From NCBI RefSeq assembly GCF_932526225.1, contig NC_064040.1, positions 2,705,894-2,765,893 of the forward strand: a stretch of 60,000 nucleotides of DNA. The letters are read 5' to 3'. Within the stretch, counting starts at the first letter, position 1. Each line of letters starts with the position of its first letter. This stretch comes from Nematostella vectensis (taxonomy: Eukaryota; Cnidaria; Anthozoa; Actiniaria; Edwardsiidae). Shown here piece by piece: positions 1 through 11,382 of this stretch. The notes beneath the pieces are model-generated. The model made no database searches, was not told the DNA's origin, and was given only the letters and a program-made list of their open reading frames with translations. Made by a program: the position numbers and the translations under genes.

Positions 1-276
1 AGACATAACTTTCATTAGTATATAAAACTTGGGAACCTCGCAAGAACAAGCGATTTGATTGGTTTAGAAACTCGGAATAAAATGGAATATACGCCTCCTA
101 GGAGGGTGTAACACCTGATTTGCAAGTGTTTCTGAAAAGAAAATTGCTCTAAAGCTCGTTTTATATACTAAAACAATTAGCAGAAAGTGGCTTTTGCCTC
201 TTGGTAGATATTTGGACAATATCCACCTCAATGGAAATGGTATAATTGTTAATTATATTTTAAAAAGGTTGATGTA
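1..276. other. AT-rich sequence without a recognised gene
   Basis: I see no convincing exon here. It lies upstream of the transporter exons and is probably intron of that gene, because the missing N-terminal exons must lie further 5', outside the window. Confidence 0.4.
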
Positions 277-1011
277 CCATATTTACCAGCGTATAATGCA
301 CACCCATGTATAATCCACACCACAATTTTCAAGGCCTTTTTAAAAAAAAATTGAAAACATGCATATGATACACACCCCAATAAAAAAAACAAGGAAATGA
401 GAAACAACCAAAAACGAAACAGGAAGTATCAAGATAAGATAAATGTTCTGATTCACAATTCATTTTATTTATACATAATAGTATGGTAAATGCTTTTCTA
501 CATCTGAACTTGAAGGTGATAATCACTTTGAACCTCTTAGGCATTTAAGCAGCGCATCTTAGCACAACTGTAAAGCTGTTATTCTCATCGCTGAACATTT
601 GTATTTTCACATGGAACATCGAAATGCGAGCTTGTGTTTGTTCTCGGCAATTACTGCTATTTTGGATGAGGTGCAAAGAGACTAGGTCAAGTAAATTCCA
701 ACTTTGTGGACAGAAAGAAAATCATGAAGGAAGCATACATAATTGCTGTTGGCGAGTTTTTGGGCTTATTCTCTTACAAAACACATGATGAGGAAATTAA
801 AGATATTTTTTGTTTGGAATACCTTTTACTTTTTGTTATTTTTAAGCGATTTTGTGACTGTTTCTCACCTACAATGGGATTACCTCATCTTCTTATCAAT
901 TTCCGCCTTTTTAACATACTGAGAACATTGGGTTCCACGTATAATGCGCACCCCGTTTTTTTTAGGTCATTTTGTTAGTAAAAAAAGTGCATTATACGAC
1001 GGGAAATATGG
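277..1011. mobile_element. Tc1/mariner- or pogo-like MITE with TA target duplication
   Basis: The left end (from 277) reads CCATATTTACCAGCGTATAA. The reverse complement of the right end (to 1011) reads CCATATTTCCCGTCGTATAA, and both continue into TGCAC. TA dinucleotides flank both ends (275-276 and 1012-1013), as expected for TA-targeting transposons. The element is about 735 bp. A third copy of the subterminal motif (GTATAATGCGCACCCC) lies at about 940. No transposase frame is present, so it is non-autonomous. It probably sits in an intron of the SLC35A-type gene. Confidence 0.6.
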
Positions 1012-1098
1012 TATTTAGATTGATTTGTAAAGATACTGTTCCACCCACCTCTGCCTTTATTCCACTGCCTTGAGACCCTTTACTTCTATTCATTGTAG

Positions 1099-1238
1099 TG
1101 TTGGGCCTGTATCTGATTCCTGCCTTCTTGTATTGCCTGTACAACAACTTGGCATTTGTGAATCTGGGTGCTTATGACCCAACTACTTACTACTTGCTGC
1201 TGCAGTTCCGTGTTGTTGTGACAGGGGTGATTTTCCAG
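1099..1238 (+). CDS. SLC35A-type nucleotide-sugar transporter, penultimate exon
   Basis: The exon is bounded by TTGTAG at the 3' acceptor (ending 1098) and CAG/GTAAGA at the donor (after 1238). It encodes LGLYLIPAFLYCLYNNLAF and continues through LLLQFRVVVTGVIFQ. This is the YNN...LGAYDPTTY...LLQFRV pattern of the SLC35A group (Golgi CMP-sialate, UDP-galactose and UDP-GlcNAc antiporters, which have ten membrane segments). The exon enters in the middle of a codon and ends on a codon boundary, matching the exon at 2015. The N-terminal exons are not in the window. The family call is firm; the paralogue (SLC35A4-like or another) is not settled. Confidence 0.85.
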
Positions 1239-2014
1239 GTAAGAATTTTTATAGCTCTTATAGCAAGCTTTGATCTTCTGACATCCTTTTTTAATGTGTT
1301 TTACGGATAATGCAAGCAAGTACAATATTGGTGCAAACTTAAAACCAGAAAATAATCACTAGTGACATTACAATTTTGAATAAAGTAATTTCGGATTGTG
1401 CAAACTGCCTAAAAAAAACTAAAGCCAGGAAAAGATACTCAAAATTTTGGATGAGCACATTAGACAAATTTGTTGAAATACATCAGATTTCGGTTGCATT
1501 ACTTTATGTCAGTTCTGTATGTATATAAACCCTAGCATAACAATAATTAGCCTTTTTGCACGACTTTGACTCTGAATAATGCATACAGTATTAGTATTAG
1601 TCAATGTAATAAAGACAAAAATAAATGCTTTATTATCACCAGTTACCTATTAATTGTGGACAGCCGAATACTTCTTTAGAAATCTTTGAAGGGGGGTTTG
1701 CACAGCTGCCCATAAGGAGTCTTTTTATTTGCCAAACTGAAAATCATAAACTTGGAATTAGTAATTATGCTTTCTGAGGAATCCTTAGCAAATGTCACTT
1801 CTAAACCTCAAATATTTTTTGCCTTTGAGAAGTTGAGAATGGTTCATTTTAGATTACATGATCAGTTTTGAAATCGTATACATAGATATAAATTTCCTAT
1901 ATCCATTTTTACTTGATGATGGTCATATCATAATTTATTTAAGGTACTGTACTTTTTATTTCTGAAAGTCCCTTTTTTAGAGTTGCTGTAATAAATTGTG
2001 TTTGGTTTCTACAG
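1239..2014 (+). other. Intron of the SLC35A-type gene
   Basis: A 776-bp AT-rich intron from GTAAGA to TTTCTACAG. It joins a phase-0 donor to a phase-0 acceptor, so the reading frame continues from ...GVIFQ into CLFSKQLSRIQW. No other feature was recognised in it. Confidence 0.8.
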
Positions 2015-2635
2015 TGTCTGTTCAGCAAGCAATTGAGTCGTATTCAGTGGGTCTCCCTACTTCTTCTCACTGCTGGATGTATCGTCAAGCAACTCAACTT
2101 TAACACCATGTCCTCTGGCCTCTCCCTAAAGCTAGACTACAATCTAGTGCTCATCCTTGTTCAAGTCTTCTGCTCATGCTTTGCCGGGGTCTACAACGAG
2201 TACCTCCTAAAGGGGCGCAGTGGCGACGCCCCTATCATGGTGCAGAATGTCTTTATGTATGTTGATTCCATACTGTGTAACATCCTAGTCCTCGTCTATG
2301 GCGGGTCACTACAGGAAGCCTTCACCAAAGAGAGCCTGCTGTCTATCATGCAGTTCAAAGTGCTTGGGATCATAGCCAACAACGCAGGGATCGGAATCGT
2401 CACCTCTCTGTTCCTCAAACGCCTGAATTCCATTCTCAAGACATTTGCAAGTGCCCTAGAGCTTATGTTTACCGCAGTGTTAGCCTGGATTATTTTCGGC
2501 ATCCCAATCAACATCCTGACATTCGTTGCAATCGTCATAGTCTCCTATGCCACTATATTGTACTCTCAGAACCCTGTAGACAACACAAAGCCAGAGCCGG
2601 CTGCTGAGAAGTTGGCCAAAGATGCAGGTGTGTGA
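2015..2635 (+). CDS. SLC35A-type nucleotide-sugar transporter, terminal exon
   Basis: The exon starts after the acceptor TTTCTACAG and is open for 206 codons to TGA at 2633-2635. It contains the second half of a drug/metabolite-superfamily carrier: WVSLLLLTAGCIVKQ, then hydrophobic segments around LVLILVQVFCSCFAGVYNEYLLK, MYVDSILCNILVLVYGG, and the conserved helices ending KTFASALELMFTAVLAW and LTFVAIVIVSYATILYS. The C-terminal tail is hydrophilic (PVDNTKPEPAAEKLAKDAG) and probably cytosolic. The SFALELMFTA-like segment and the YNEYLLK motif are typical of SLC35A proteins. They exchange a nucleotide sugar for the nucleoside monophosphate across the Golgi membrane. The substrate cannot be read from sequence alone. 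Length and frame are intact, so this is likely a functional host gene. Confidence 0.88.
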   Translation, partial: CLFSKQLSRIQWVSLLLLTAGCIVKQLNFNTMSSGLSLKLDYNLVLILVQVFCSCFAGVYNEYLLKGRSGDAPIMVQNVFMYVDSILCNILVLVYGGSLQEAFTKESLLSIMQFKVLGIIANNAGIGIVTSLFLKRLNSILKTFASALELMFTAVLAWIIFGIPINILTFVAIVIVSYATILYSQNPVDNTKPEPAAEKLAKDAGV

Positions 2636-3287
2636 TATAGTGACATTTGTATTTGTAAAGAAAAGTGATTTCTACAGTAGGTAGGTGCATTTTAAGGATT
2701 AACTGAAGGGGGGGGGGGGGGGGGGGGGGTGCACAGTCATAGGAGAGATTTAGCCAATAAGCATGTGAGAGTCATAGCTTTGGTTGACACATTCAGTTGC
2801 AAATGAAAGCTTTGATTGACACATTCATTAAAAGAAGGATTCCGTCATGTTCAGTTGCAAATGGAAGCTTTGATTGACACATTCATTTGGCTTTAACAGC
2901 GAACATCACACTGTAGAACTTGCTGTTAGTTACAAAAGAAATTACCATACTCTCTGGAGTGACATACGGTAAAGTCCTCCCATACTCTCTGGAGTGACAT
3001 ACGTCCACTTATACTTTATTGGGAGAGCTGCTGTTTGTTCTGGTTTTGAATGTGGTTCCTGTGGTCTCTCAGATTTTATTCATGTTTTGGAAAGGCCTTT
3101 AAAATGTCCTAAATTTTGAAAAAGTTAATGATCTTATTTTTCTCAAATTTCATATAAATGTTTAGACTAGTGAAGGTTGTGCTATGATTGTTACTGACAA
3201 AATTTGTATGTGCAACTAGTATTACGGAATCACTAGTCTTGGTTATTCCTGTTCCTGTAATTTCAAAGTGTATTGTTTAAATAATTT
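2636..3287 (+). other. Probable 3' UTR with poly-G tract and short direct repeats
   Basis: This follows the transporter stop codon. It holds a poly-G run (about 2708-2730). The block CAAATG(A/G)AAGCTTTGATTGACAC, with its ACATTCA continuation, recurs around 2801 and 2860, and the block CATACTCTCTGGAGTGACAT occurs twice (about 2948 and 2981). No coding potential was seen. Confidence 0.5.
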
Positions 3288-3293
3288 AATAAA
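3288..3293 (+). terminator. Candidate polyadenylation signal of the SLC35A-type gene
   Basis: Canonical AATAAA about 650 bp after the stop codon, in an AT-rich context. Position and motif fit a 3' end, but no transcript evidence is available. Confidence 0.4.
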
Positions 3294-3560
3294 ACATCAA
3301 GAAATCTTTATCTCTGATAACTGATACTAAATATTGAATGCATGGGGTTCTGCTGTGATCGATGCTATTTATGGGGATTTTTTTATAAATTTGCAAGTTA
3401 GCAAGTTATTACCATGAAAGTGCAGATTCAAACTTTGTCACATTTTTGCGGACGAGAATTTTTCAGATAGGTATGTTTTACTAGAGGTACCCGGATTTCA
3501 GCTAGCTTTCGAGACTCACAAATTTTTTAATGTTGCTACTATAAGATAAAGTTTAAAACC

Positions 3561-3748
3561 AGGGATGGCTCAGTGTTTTAGCGCTTCAGAGCATGTGGCC
3601 ACGGATGAAATGTACAGTATGTGAGCACACCAGAAGCTTATGTTTCTCAGGTCCAGAATGAGCTAATGTGCATAGGATAACTGTGAAGTGCTTAGAGCAT
3701 TGTTGATACTGTATTAGCCATATATAAATGCTATGTATTTTATTTTAT
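3561..3748 (+). repeat. tRNA-derived SINE-like element
   Basis: It opens with GGGATGGCTCAGTGTTTTAGCGCTT, which resembles a tRNA 5' half with an A box (TGGCTCAGTG). It ends in the tail GTGCTTAGAGCATTG...TATATAAATGCTATGTATTTTATT, of the type seen at SINE 3' ends. A clear B box was not found. The family is unknown to me. Confidence 0.5.
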
Positions 3749-4519
3749 TATTTTTACTTTATTGGAAAAAGGCATATACCTTTCAAACGTCTAAAAATCC
3801 ATTCTCCTTGTCGATAAAGTCGACTTTTTTGAGTTTGCTCTTTAGGGTGCTGGAACTAAATTTTGAATCAGTTTAGTTTTATCACCTCAGTGAAGAAAAA
3901 AATCCAGCCCAGGGAAGATTAGGTAACAATGCACCCCCATTTCCTGCTTTACCCCCTTTTACCCTTTGGATCTATTTCCAACTGTGTCTTGATGATGATA
4001 CTTAGCAGATTCCCAACTGATGAGATTTTATTCTTGTCCAGAAAAAGACAAAATCTTCATTGGCCATAACAGCCACCGGTTTAAATTTCCTGGACTTTAG
4101 AGCCCCACCCTTAATGTTTCCAATTCCGTTAAAGGAGAGGTGGATTTTTTTTTCTTAAATTGCACAATCCAATGGCTAAGGTACCTTCTGCTTTTTGTAA
4201 TTTCAGTTTTTATTTTCAATGTCAGAAAGCACGAATCCAGAGGCTACAGAGAAAGTGTGATGGGTAGAACCACTTGGGCCGATGCGACGTACTCATCTTT
4301 TTACATGAAGCACTACAGGATGCAACAGATATTTAGATTATAACAAACAGACAAATGACAGATTATAACCTATCTATAAACTTGTATGGCCTTATATCCA
4401 TAGAGACTTTTTGGGGCAAGGGTAGGAGTTTGTAGAGAAAAACCGCAGGTCTTTTGTCTCATCCTCCAATTTCATGCAGGACACCGCTTACTCAAACTCG
4501 GATAGCTGGAATTATCCCT
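3749..4519. other. Intergenic AT-rich stretch, nothing recognised
   Basis: No frame with codon-like content, no inverted repeats that I could find and no splice-bounded exon. A 67-codon frame at 4140-4343 has no recognisable features. Confidence 0.4.
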
Positions 4520-6262
4520 GATAATTACCCTACCCCGGGTGTTACGAACAGGGCCGTAGCAGGATAATTACCTTACCAGGGTGTTACGAGCAGGGCCGTA
4601 GCAGGATAATTACCTTACCCCGGGTGTTACGAACAGGGCCGTAGCAGGATCATTACCTTACCCCCGGTGTTACGAACAGGGCCGTAGCAGGATAATTTCC
4701 TTACCCCGGGTGTTACGAACAAGGCCGTAGCAGTATTATTACCTTACCTCGGGTGTTACGAACAGGGCCGTAGCAGGATAATTATCTTACCCCGGGTGTT
4801 ACGAACAGGGCCGTAGCAGGATAATTACCTTACCCCGGGTGTTACGAACAGGGCCGTAGCAGGATAATTACCTTACCCGGGTGTTACGAGCAGGGCCGTA
4901 GCAGGATAATTACCTTACCCCGGGTGTAACGAACAGGGCCGTAACAGGATCATTACCTTACCCCCGGTGTTACGAACAGGGCCGTAGCAGGATAATTTCC
5001 TTACCCCGGGTGTTACGAACAAGGCCGTAGCAGTATAATTACCTTACCTCTGGTGTTACGAACAGGGGGTTTAGCAGGATAATTATCTTACCCCGGGTGT
5101 TACGAACAGGGCCGTAGCAGGATAATTACCTTACCCCGGGTGTTACGAACAGGGCCGTAGCAGGATAATTTCCTTACCCCGGGTGTTACGAACAAGGCCG
5201 TAGCAGGATAATTACCTTACCCCGGGTGTTACGAACAGGGCCGTAGCAGTATAATTACCTTACCCCGGGTGTTACGAACAGGGCCGTAGCAGGATAATTA
5301 CCTTACCCCGGGTGTTACGAACAGGGCCGTAGCAGGATAATTTCCTTACCCCGGGTGTTACGAACAGGGCCGTAGCAGGATAATTACCTTACCCCGGGTG
5401 TTACGAACAGGGCCGTAGCAGGATAATTACCTTACCCCCGGTGTTACGAACATGGCCGTAGCAGGATAATTTCCTTACCCTGGGTGTTACGAACAGGGCC
5501 GTAGCAGGATAATTACCTTACCCCGGGTGTTACTAACAGGACCGTAGCAGGATAATTACCTTACCCCGGGTGTTACGAACAGGACCGTAGCAGGATAATT
5601 ACCTTACCCCGGGTGTTACGAACAGGACCGTAGCAGGATAATTACCTTACCCCGGGTGTTACGAACAGGGCCGTAGCAGGATAATTTCCTTACCCCGGGT
5701 GTTACGAACAGGGCCGTAGCAGGATAATTACCTTACCCCGGGTGTTACGAACAGGGCCGTAGCAGTATAATTACCTTACCTCTGGTGTTACGAACAGGGG
5801 GTTTAGCAGGATAATTATCTTACCCCGGGTGTTACGAACAGGGCCGAAGCAGTATAATTACCTTACCTCGGGTGTTACGAACAGGGCCGTAGCAGGATAA
5901 TTACCTTACCCCGGGTGTTACGAATAGGGCCGTAGCAGGATAATTACCTTACCCCCGGTGTTACGAACAGGGCCGTAGCAGGATAATTTCCTAACCCCGG
6001 GTGTTACGAACAGGGCCGTAGCAGGATAATTACCTTACCCCGGGTGTTACGAACTGGGCCTTAGCAGGATAATTACCTTACCCCGGGTGTTACGAACAGG
6101 GCCGTAGCAGGATAATTACCTTACCCCGGGTGTTACGAACAGGGCCGTAGCAGGATAATTTCCTTACCCCGGGTGTTACGAACAGGGCCGTAGCAGGATA
6201 ATTACCTTACCCCGGGTGTTACGAACAGGGCCGTAGCAGGATAATTACCTTACCCCGGGTAA
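4520..6262. repeat. 43-bp minisatellite, about 40 copies
   Basis: Head-to-tail copies whose consensus starts GGGTGTTACGAACAGGGCCG and continues TAGCAGGATAATTACCTTACCCC. Variants recur at fixed positions (TTTCC for TTACC; AGTATAATT for AGGATAATT; a GGGGGTTTAGC variant at about 5067 and 5797). The recurrence of the same variant series suggests higher-order duplication of blocks. There is no spacer diversity, so it is not CRISPR-like. Confidence 0.9.
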
Positions 6263-6589
6263 GGGCCGTAGCAGGGGTTGGGGATTGTGAGGCAAGTAAC
6301 CTCCCCACCCCGCCTTTCCTTCAAATGTGCCATCGAAACTGCCTGCTTCAGCTCTGACCTAATTTGAATAAGGTAATAATCTTAAAAGGTCATATAAGGT
6401 TATTTATTATAAGAGAAATGTAATTTTCTTTACGTGCCTACATTGAGTTTTGAAACCCGAGGTGTTTCTTGTTTGGGAGAATTCGAGAGCAGATCAGTGG
6501 AGGATGAGACCACAGGTCGAGTCGAGTCGATGTACCCTGTATATACCCCGTATGTACCCCGTATGTTCTCCTAAGGGAGCGCCCACCGC
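6263..6589. other. Spacer between two minisatellites
   Basis: About 330 bp of non-repetitive sequence between the 43-bp and 17-bp arrays, with a short run of GTCGAGTCGAGTCGA followed by three related GTA(C/T)CCCGTAT-type motifs near 6520-6565. No gene seen. Confidence 0.4.
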
Positions 6590-8237
6590 CGGAGGAGGAG
6601 AAGGAATGGGCGGGGGAGGAGAAGGAATGGATGATGAGGAGGAATGGATGAGAAGGAGGAATGGATGAGGAGGAGGAATGGATGAGGAGGAGGAATGGAT
6701 GAGAAGGAGGAATGGATGAGGAGGAGGAATGGATGAGGAGAAGGAATGGATGAGGAGGAGGAATGGATGAGGAGGAGGAATGGATGATGAGGAGGAATGG
6801 ATGAGAAGGAGGAATGGATGAGAAGGAGGAATGGATGAGGAGGAGGAATGGATGAGGAGGAGGAATGGATGAGAAGGAGGAATGGATGAGGAGGAGGAAT
6901 GGATGAGGAGGAGGAATGGATGAGGAGAAGGAATGGATGAGAAGGAGGAATGGATGAGAAGGAGGAATGGATGAGAAGGAGGAATGGATTAGGAGGAGGA
7001 GGAATGGATGAGGAGGAGGAATGGATGAGAAGGAGGAATGGATGAGGAGGAGGAATGGATGAGGAGGAGGAATGGATGAGGAGGAGGAATGGATGAGAAG
7101 GAGGAATGGATGAGAAGGAGGAATGGATGAGGAGGAGGAATGGATGAGGAGGAGGAATGGATGAGAAGGAGGAATGGATGAGGAGGAGGAATGGATGAGA
7201 AGGAGGAATGGATGAGGAGGAGGAATGGATGAGAAGGAGGAATGGATGATGAGGAGGAATGGATGATGAGGAGGAATGGATGAGGAGAAGGAATGGATGA
7301 TGAGGAGGAATGGATGAGAAGGAGGAATGGATGATGAGGAGGAATGGATGAGGAGGAGGAATGGATGAGGAGGAGGAATGGATGATGAGGAGGAATGGAT
7401 GAGAAGGAGGAATGGATGAGAAGGAGGAATGGATGAGGAGGAGGAATGGATGAGGAGGAGGAATGGATGAGAAGGAGGAATGGATGAGGAGGAGGAATGG
7501 ATGAGGAGAAGGAATGGATGAGGAGGAGGAATGGATGAGAAGGAGGAATGGATGAGAAGGAGGAATGGATGAGGAGGAGGAATGGATGAGGAGGAGGAAT
7601 GGATGAGGAGGAGGAATGGATGAGGAGGAGGAATGGATGAGGAGGAGGAATGGATGAGAAGGAGGAATGGATGAGGAGGAGGAATGGATGAGAAGGAGGA
7701 ATGGATGAGAAGGAGGAATGGATGAGAAGGAGGAATGGATGAGAAGGAGGAATGGATGAGAAGGAGGAATGGATGAGGAGGAGGAATGGATGAGAAGGAG
7801 GAATGGATGAGGAGGAGGAATGGATGAGAAGGAGGAATGGATGAGGAGAAGGAATGGATGAGAAGGAGGAATGGATGAGAAGGAGGAATGGATGAGAAGG
7901 AGGAATGGATGAGAAGGAGGAATGGATGAGGAGGAGGAATGGATGAGAAGGAGGAATGGATGAGGAGGAGGAATGGATGAGAAGGAGGAATGGATGAGAA
8001 GGAGGAATGGATGATGAGGAGGAATGGATGAGGAGGAGGAATGGATGAGAAGGAGGAATGGATGATGAGGAGGAATGGATGAGAAGGAGGAATGGATGAG
8101 GAGGAGGAATGGATGAGAAGGAGGAATGGATGAGGAGGAGGAATGGATGAGGAGGAGGAATGGATGAGAAGGAGGAATGGATGAGGAGGAGGAATGGATG
8201 AGGAGGAGGAATGGATGAGGAGAAGGAATGGATGAGA
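6590..8237. repeat. 17-bp purine-rich minisatellite, about 95 copies
   Basis: Units of ATGGATGAG(A/G)AGGAGGA with a few TGATGAGG variants. Because 17 is not a multiple of three, one 51-bp supercycle reads the same 17-residue peptide (SHPFLLLIHSSSSSIPP-like) in the minus-strand frames. This creates very long open frames (6438-8345 and 6989-8248) without any need for selection. The strand is strongly asymmetric (purine-only on +), a composition able to form triplex or H-DNA. Confidence 0.9.
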
Positions 8238-8539
8238 AGACTGAGCATAGCGCGCTATCTGTGTAAGAATAGTTAAATTAAAAACATCATGTTGGACGAT
8301 GTCGTTCACAAGGCAGTGGGCCCTATGGTGAAACAACTCAAACAACGTCGATATAGGCTTCGATCGAGAAACATTCCACTTTTCCCCGAATTTCAGGATG
8401 GTTTCAGAATAAGTATGGGTTCATAGCTCCCCTGGTGGTGTTAAGCAAAAGTGATCATCCAAGCGATTTATTTACTGTTGTGTTTAGGCCTACAGCTATT
8501 GCCTCTATTCTCCATATATTGCTTTTATCCCCCCTTACA
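8238..8539. other. Spacer, no gene recognised
   Basis: About 300 bp between arrays without a supported exon, inverted repeat or RNA gene. Confidence 0.35.
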
Positions 8540-9191
8540 CTTCTTAGTCCATTGTTTCGACTCCTAACTCCGAGTCTATTGATCTTACTCCTCCAAGTCC
8601 ATTGTTTCGACTCCCCCCAACTCCTTCGAGTCTATTGTTCTTACTCTTCCAAGTCCATTGTTTCGACTCCTCCCAACTCCTTCGAGTCTATTGATCTTAC
8701 TCCTCCAAGTCATTGTTTCGACTCCTCCCAACTCCTTCGAGTCTATTAATCTTACTCCTTCGAGTCTATTGTTCTTACTCTTCCAAGTCCATTGTTTCGA
8801 CTCCTCCCAACTCCTTCTAGTCTATTGTTCTTACTCCTCTAAGTCCATTGTTTCGACTCCTCCCAACTCCTTCGAGTCTATTGATCTTACTCCTTCGAGT
8901 CTATTGTTCTTACTCTTCCAAGTCCATTGTTTCGACTCCCCCCAACTCCTTCTAGTCTATTGTTCTTACTCCTCCAAGTCCATTGTTTCGACTCCTCCCA
9001 ACTCCTTCAAGTCTATTGTTCTTACTCTTCCAAGTCCATTGTTACGACTCCTCCCAACTCCTTCGAGTTTATTGATCTTACTCCTTCTAGTCTATTGTTC
9101 TTACTCTTCCAAGTCCATTGTTTCGACTCCTCCTAGTCTATTGTTCTTAGTCCTCCAAGTCCATTGTTTCGACTCCTCCCAACTCTTTCTA
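8540..9191. repeat. Pyrimidine-rich minisatellite, about 62-bp unit
   Basis: Copies of a unit combining CTCCCAACTCCTTCGAGTCT, ATTGTTCTTACTCTTCC and AAGTCCATTGTTTCGACTC, about ten in all. Some copies are shortened by loss of one sub-block. The open frames over it are translations of the repeat. Confidence 0.8.
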
Positions 9192-9240
9192 GTGGTCGTG
9201 GTGGTGGCGGCGGCGGCGGCGGTGGTGGTGGTGGGGGTGG
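9192..9240. repeat. GGT/GGC microsatellite
   Basis: A run of GTGGTGGCGGCGGC...GGTGGTGG immediately after the pyrimidine-rich array. It is G-quadruplex-prone simple sequence. Confidence 0.85.
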
Positions 9241-11139
9241 TTTTTCTTTTTTTAACGGCAGAAACCGATCAGATAGTGTTGGTAGGTGTGTGTATAGGTG
9301 TTATGTGCCATTACTTTCGAAATTTGGTGGTGTCCCCCCTGACAATGGCCGAAAAACCTCCATGATGGTCGATTTATCAACAAGCCATAACTCCCCCCTG
9401 GAAACCGGGGGTATCTTAAATTTTGATAAAAGGTAGCTCTGGCCTTACAAAACTATGGTGCCAAGTTTCATTGAATTTGAACACTCTCATATGAGAATAT
9501 TGATGATATTGTATAAGACCCTATGGGAAGTGTTTACCTCAGCTAGAATTGACTTTTTTGTAAAAAAGCAAATTTTCGAAAAAAGAACCCTTGATTTATG
9601 GTTGAAGATGTAAAGCTATAGCAACCAAATTTGAAGGGTGGTTATAACTTGCAAAGATCTCTATGTGCTGTGAAGCACAATTGTTGCGGTGCGCATGCGC
9701 ATGCGCAAGTCGAATTATCAACACACAGAAAATGTTGTTTTTACAAGAAAAACTTGTTATTTATGGACGATTTTATCCTTAAGAATAAATAATGAACCAT
9801 TCTACCAGACACCGTTCAAATTAGATCATTATCGTCTTTAGTTTTTCAGATGATTTTCGTGGATCACATGCTAATGTTGATAAATCGAATTGAGGCTTTA
9901 ACCAAGCAATAAACTTAGTTAAGTTACAAGGTCTGTATCAGTGCTAGGTCTTTAAAGGTTACTCCCCAACCTGACAGCTAACCTCAATTTTCGGGTTTCA
10001 ACGAGTTTCAACGACATTATTAGCTGAAAATTGTGACTTTGTAACTATTTAATATCCGTTTTACAACACCATCAATACGTGACCGAATTCTTTGACAACT
10101 ATAACTGCAGTAAAAAGATATGTGACTAGTGACGACCTGTTAAGAGCCTGAAGGTCTTGGAACAGGACGGTACATTACACATTCATACATGCATACATAC
10201 AAGAATAGTGTCATTAAAAGTGCCTTAGTACTCTTTTCTCGTGATTTTAAAATTATCATTATCTTGTCATCACTGGCGAGGCCGGAGGTGTTTGTCCCGC
10301 GCTACACACTTTACACAATTAATGGAACCCCGTGTTCCTTTCTGTTCTTTCTTTGTTTGCTTTTAGTTATTTTACAGAACAAGAGTAATAGAAAATATTA
10401 GTAATAAGGAATCGACATATATAACAAACAAAGTTTTCTTTTGCGGAAAAGGCTAAAGAGAAACCACGGGACTTCGGCTTACACGTAACAGGAAAGGTTA
10501 ATCTATACACCCGGCCTAACCCTCGGGGTTTCCACCGAAGTTGTAGCCCTCTGTTTAACTCTAACTCTCCTTGGCTACGTTTTCAGGTCATTCACCAGGG
10601 GTGGATCTAGCTTTTCTCTAAAGGGGGGTTTGGCTCAGTGATAAAGGGGGGAGGGGGTAATTTTTTTTGTTACATATGGCTTTCTGGCAGCCATATGGAG
10701 GGGGGGGGGGTTAGACCCAAAAAACCCTCCCCCTATATCAGCTACTGTTCATTGTAGAGCCCCTGCAGCTTTGAGTAGGTTTGTGTAGTTTCTAACTCAA
10801 TAAAGCGGAGAAAAGTACGCATGGTACTATACTAAAGACTAGATTTACTTTGCAAAGAAAAGTAGATAGTACCTAGTGTTACCCGATTTCGTCTGGAGGC
10901 GCGTCTACAAGGTTAGGTTTCAAGCTCTATGCATCTCCACTAACTATATAAGTGGAAATAGGCTGTTCAACCAACACACACACATACATTTTATTTTTAT
11001 ATCATTATATATAATGTCTCTTTCTCGAGTTGGAACCATGTGATGATTGCTAAAATTTGTCGGAAAGGTGTCGTGCAGCGATAGATGAATTCCTTATTTA
11101 GCATCTAGATGTGTAATCTGTATGGATAGTAAGTTTCTA
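9241..11139. other. Long stretch without a supported gene
   Basis: No codon-like frame longer than about 90 residues was credible. It contains G-rich patches (about 10621-10710), a small hairpin CATATGGC...GCCATATG near 10674-10698 and a short CA run near 10976. Sequence around 9690-9710 is rich in GCGCATGCGC. Nothing else was recognised. Confidence 0.35.
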
Positions 11140-11382
11140 AAAATGGGTAACACCTTTACTGGTCATACTATGGGAAAGACATGCGTTAGTACCAACCATG
11201 ACCTGCACTAAAACAGTGATATAAATGTTGTTTGTCTGCTCTCTGAAAGGAGTTTGCGATTTCCAATATGTAGGCTCTGCTAAAACCAAGTTTCAGATAC
11301 GCTTTGATAACCATAAAAGTAAAATAGTTAACCAAAAGAAAAAATCAGTGGCTGAGAGGCAGGCCTGTATCACCGCTTAATG
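11140..11382 (+). pseudogene. Penelope-like (GIY-YIG-type) retroelement remnant
   Basis: In two frames the sequence reads NTFTGHTMGKTCVSTNHDLH, a stop, NSDINVVCLLSE, a frameshift, then GVCDFQYVGSAKTKFQIRF and DNHKSKIVNQKKKS. The pattern C-x2-QYVG-[ST]-x-x-x-F-x-x-R-F-[DN]-x-HK is the GIY-YIG-like nuclease end of Penelope-like and related reverse-transcriptase elements. One stop and one frameshift make it a fossil. It runs straight into the CGCTTAATGTAAC array, whose first unit overlaps its last codons. Confidence 0.6.

Noticed and set aside
706-978. 90-codon frame inside the TA-flanked MITE
   Set aside because: It lies within a non-autonomous repeat and shows no transposase motif.
4520-6262. 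CRISPR-like array
   Set aside because: Units are contiguous with no unique spacers, and the context is eukaryotic.
6438-8345. Very long minus-strand frame (635 codons of a 17-residue repeat)
   Set aside because: It is the translation of a 17-bp satellite; equal frames exist in other phases, and its ends read into unrelated sequence.
8435-9436. Frames over the pyrimidine-rich minisatellite
   Set aside because: Repeat translations without start context, domain or splice sites.
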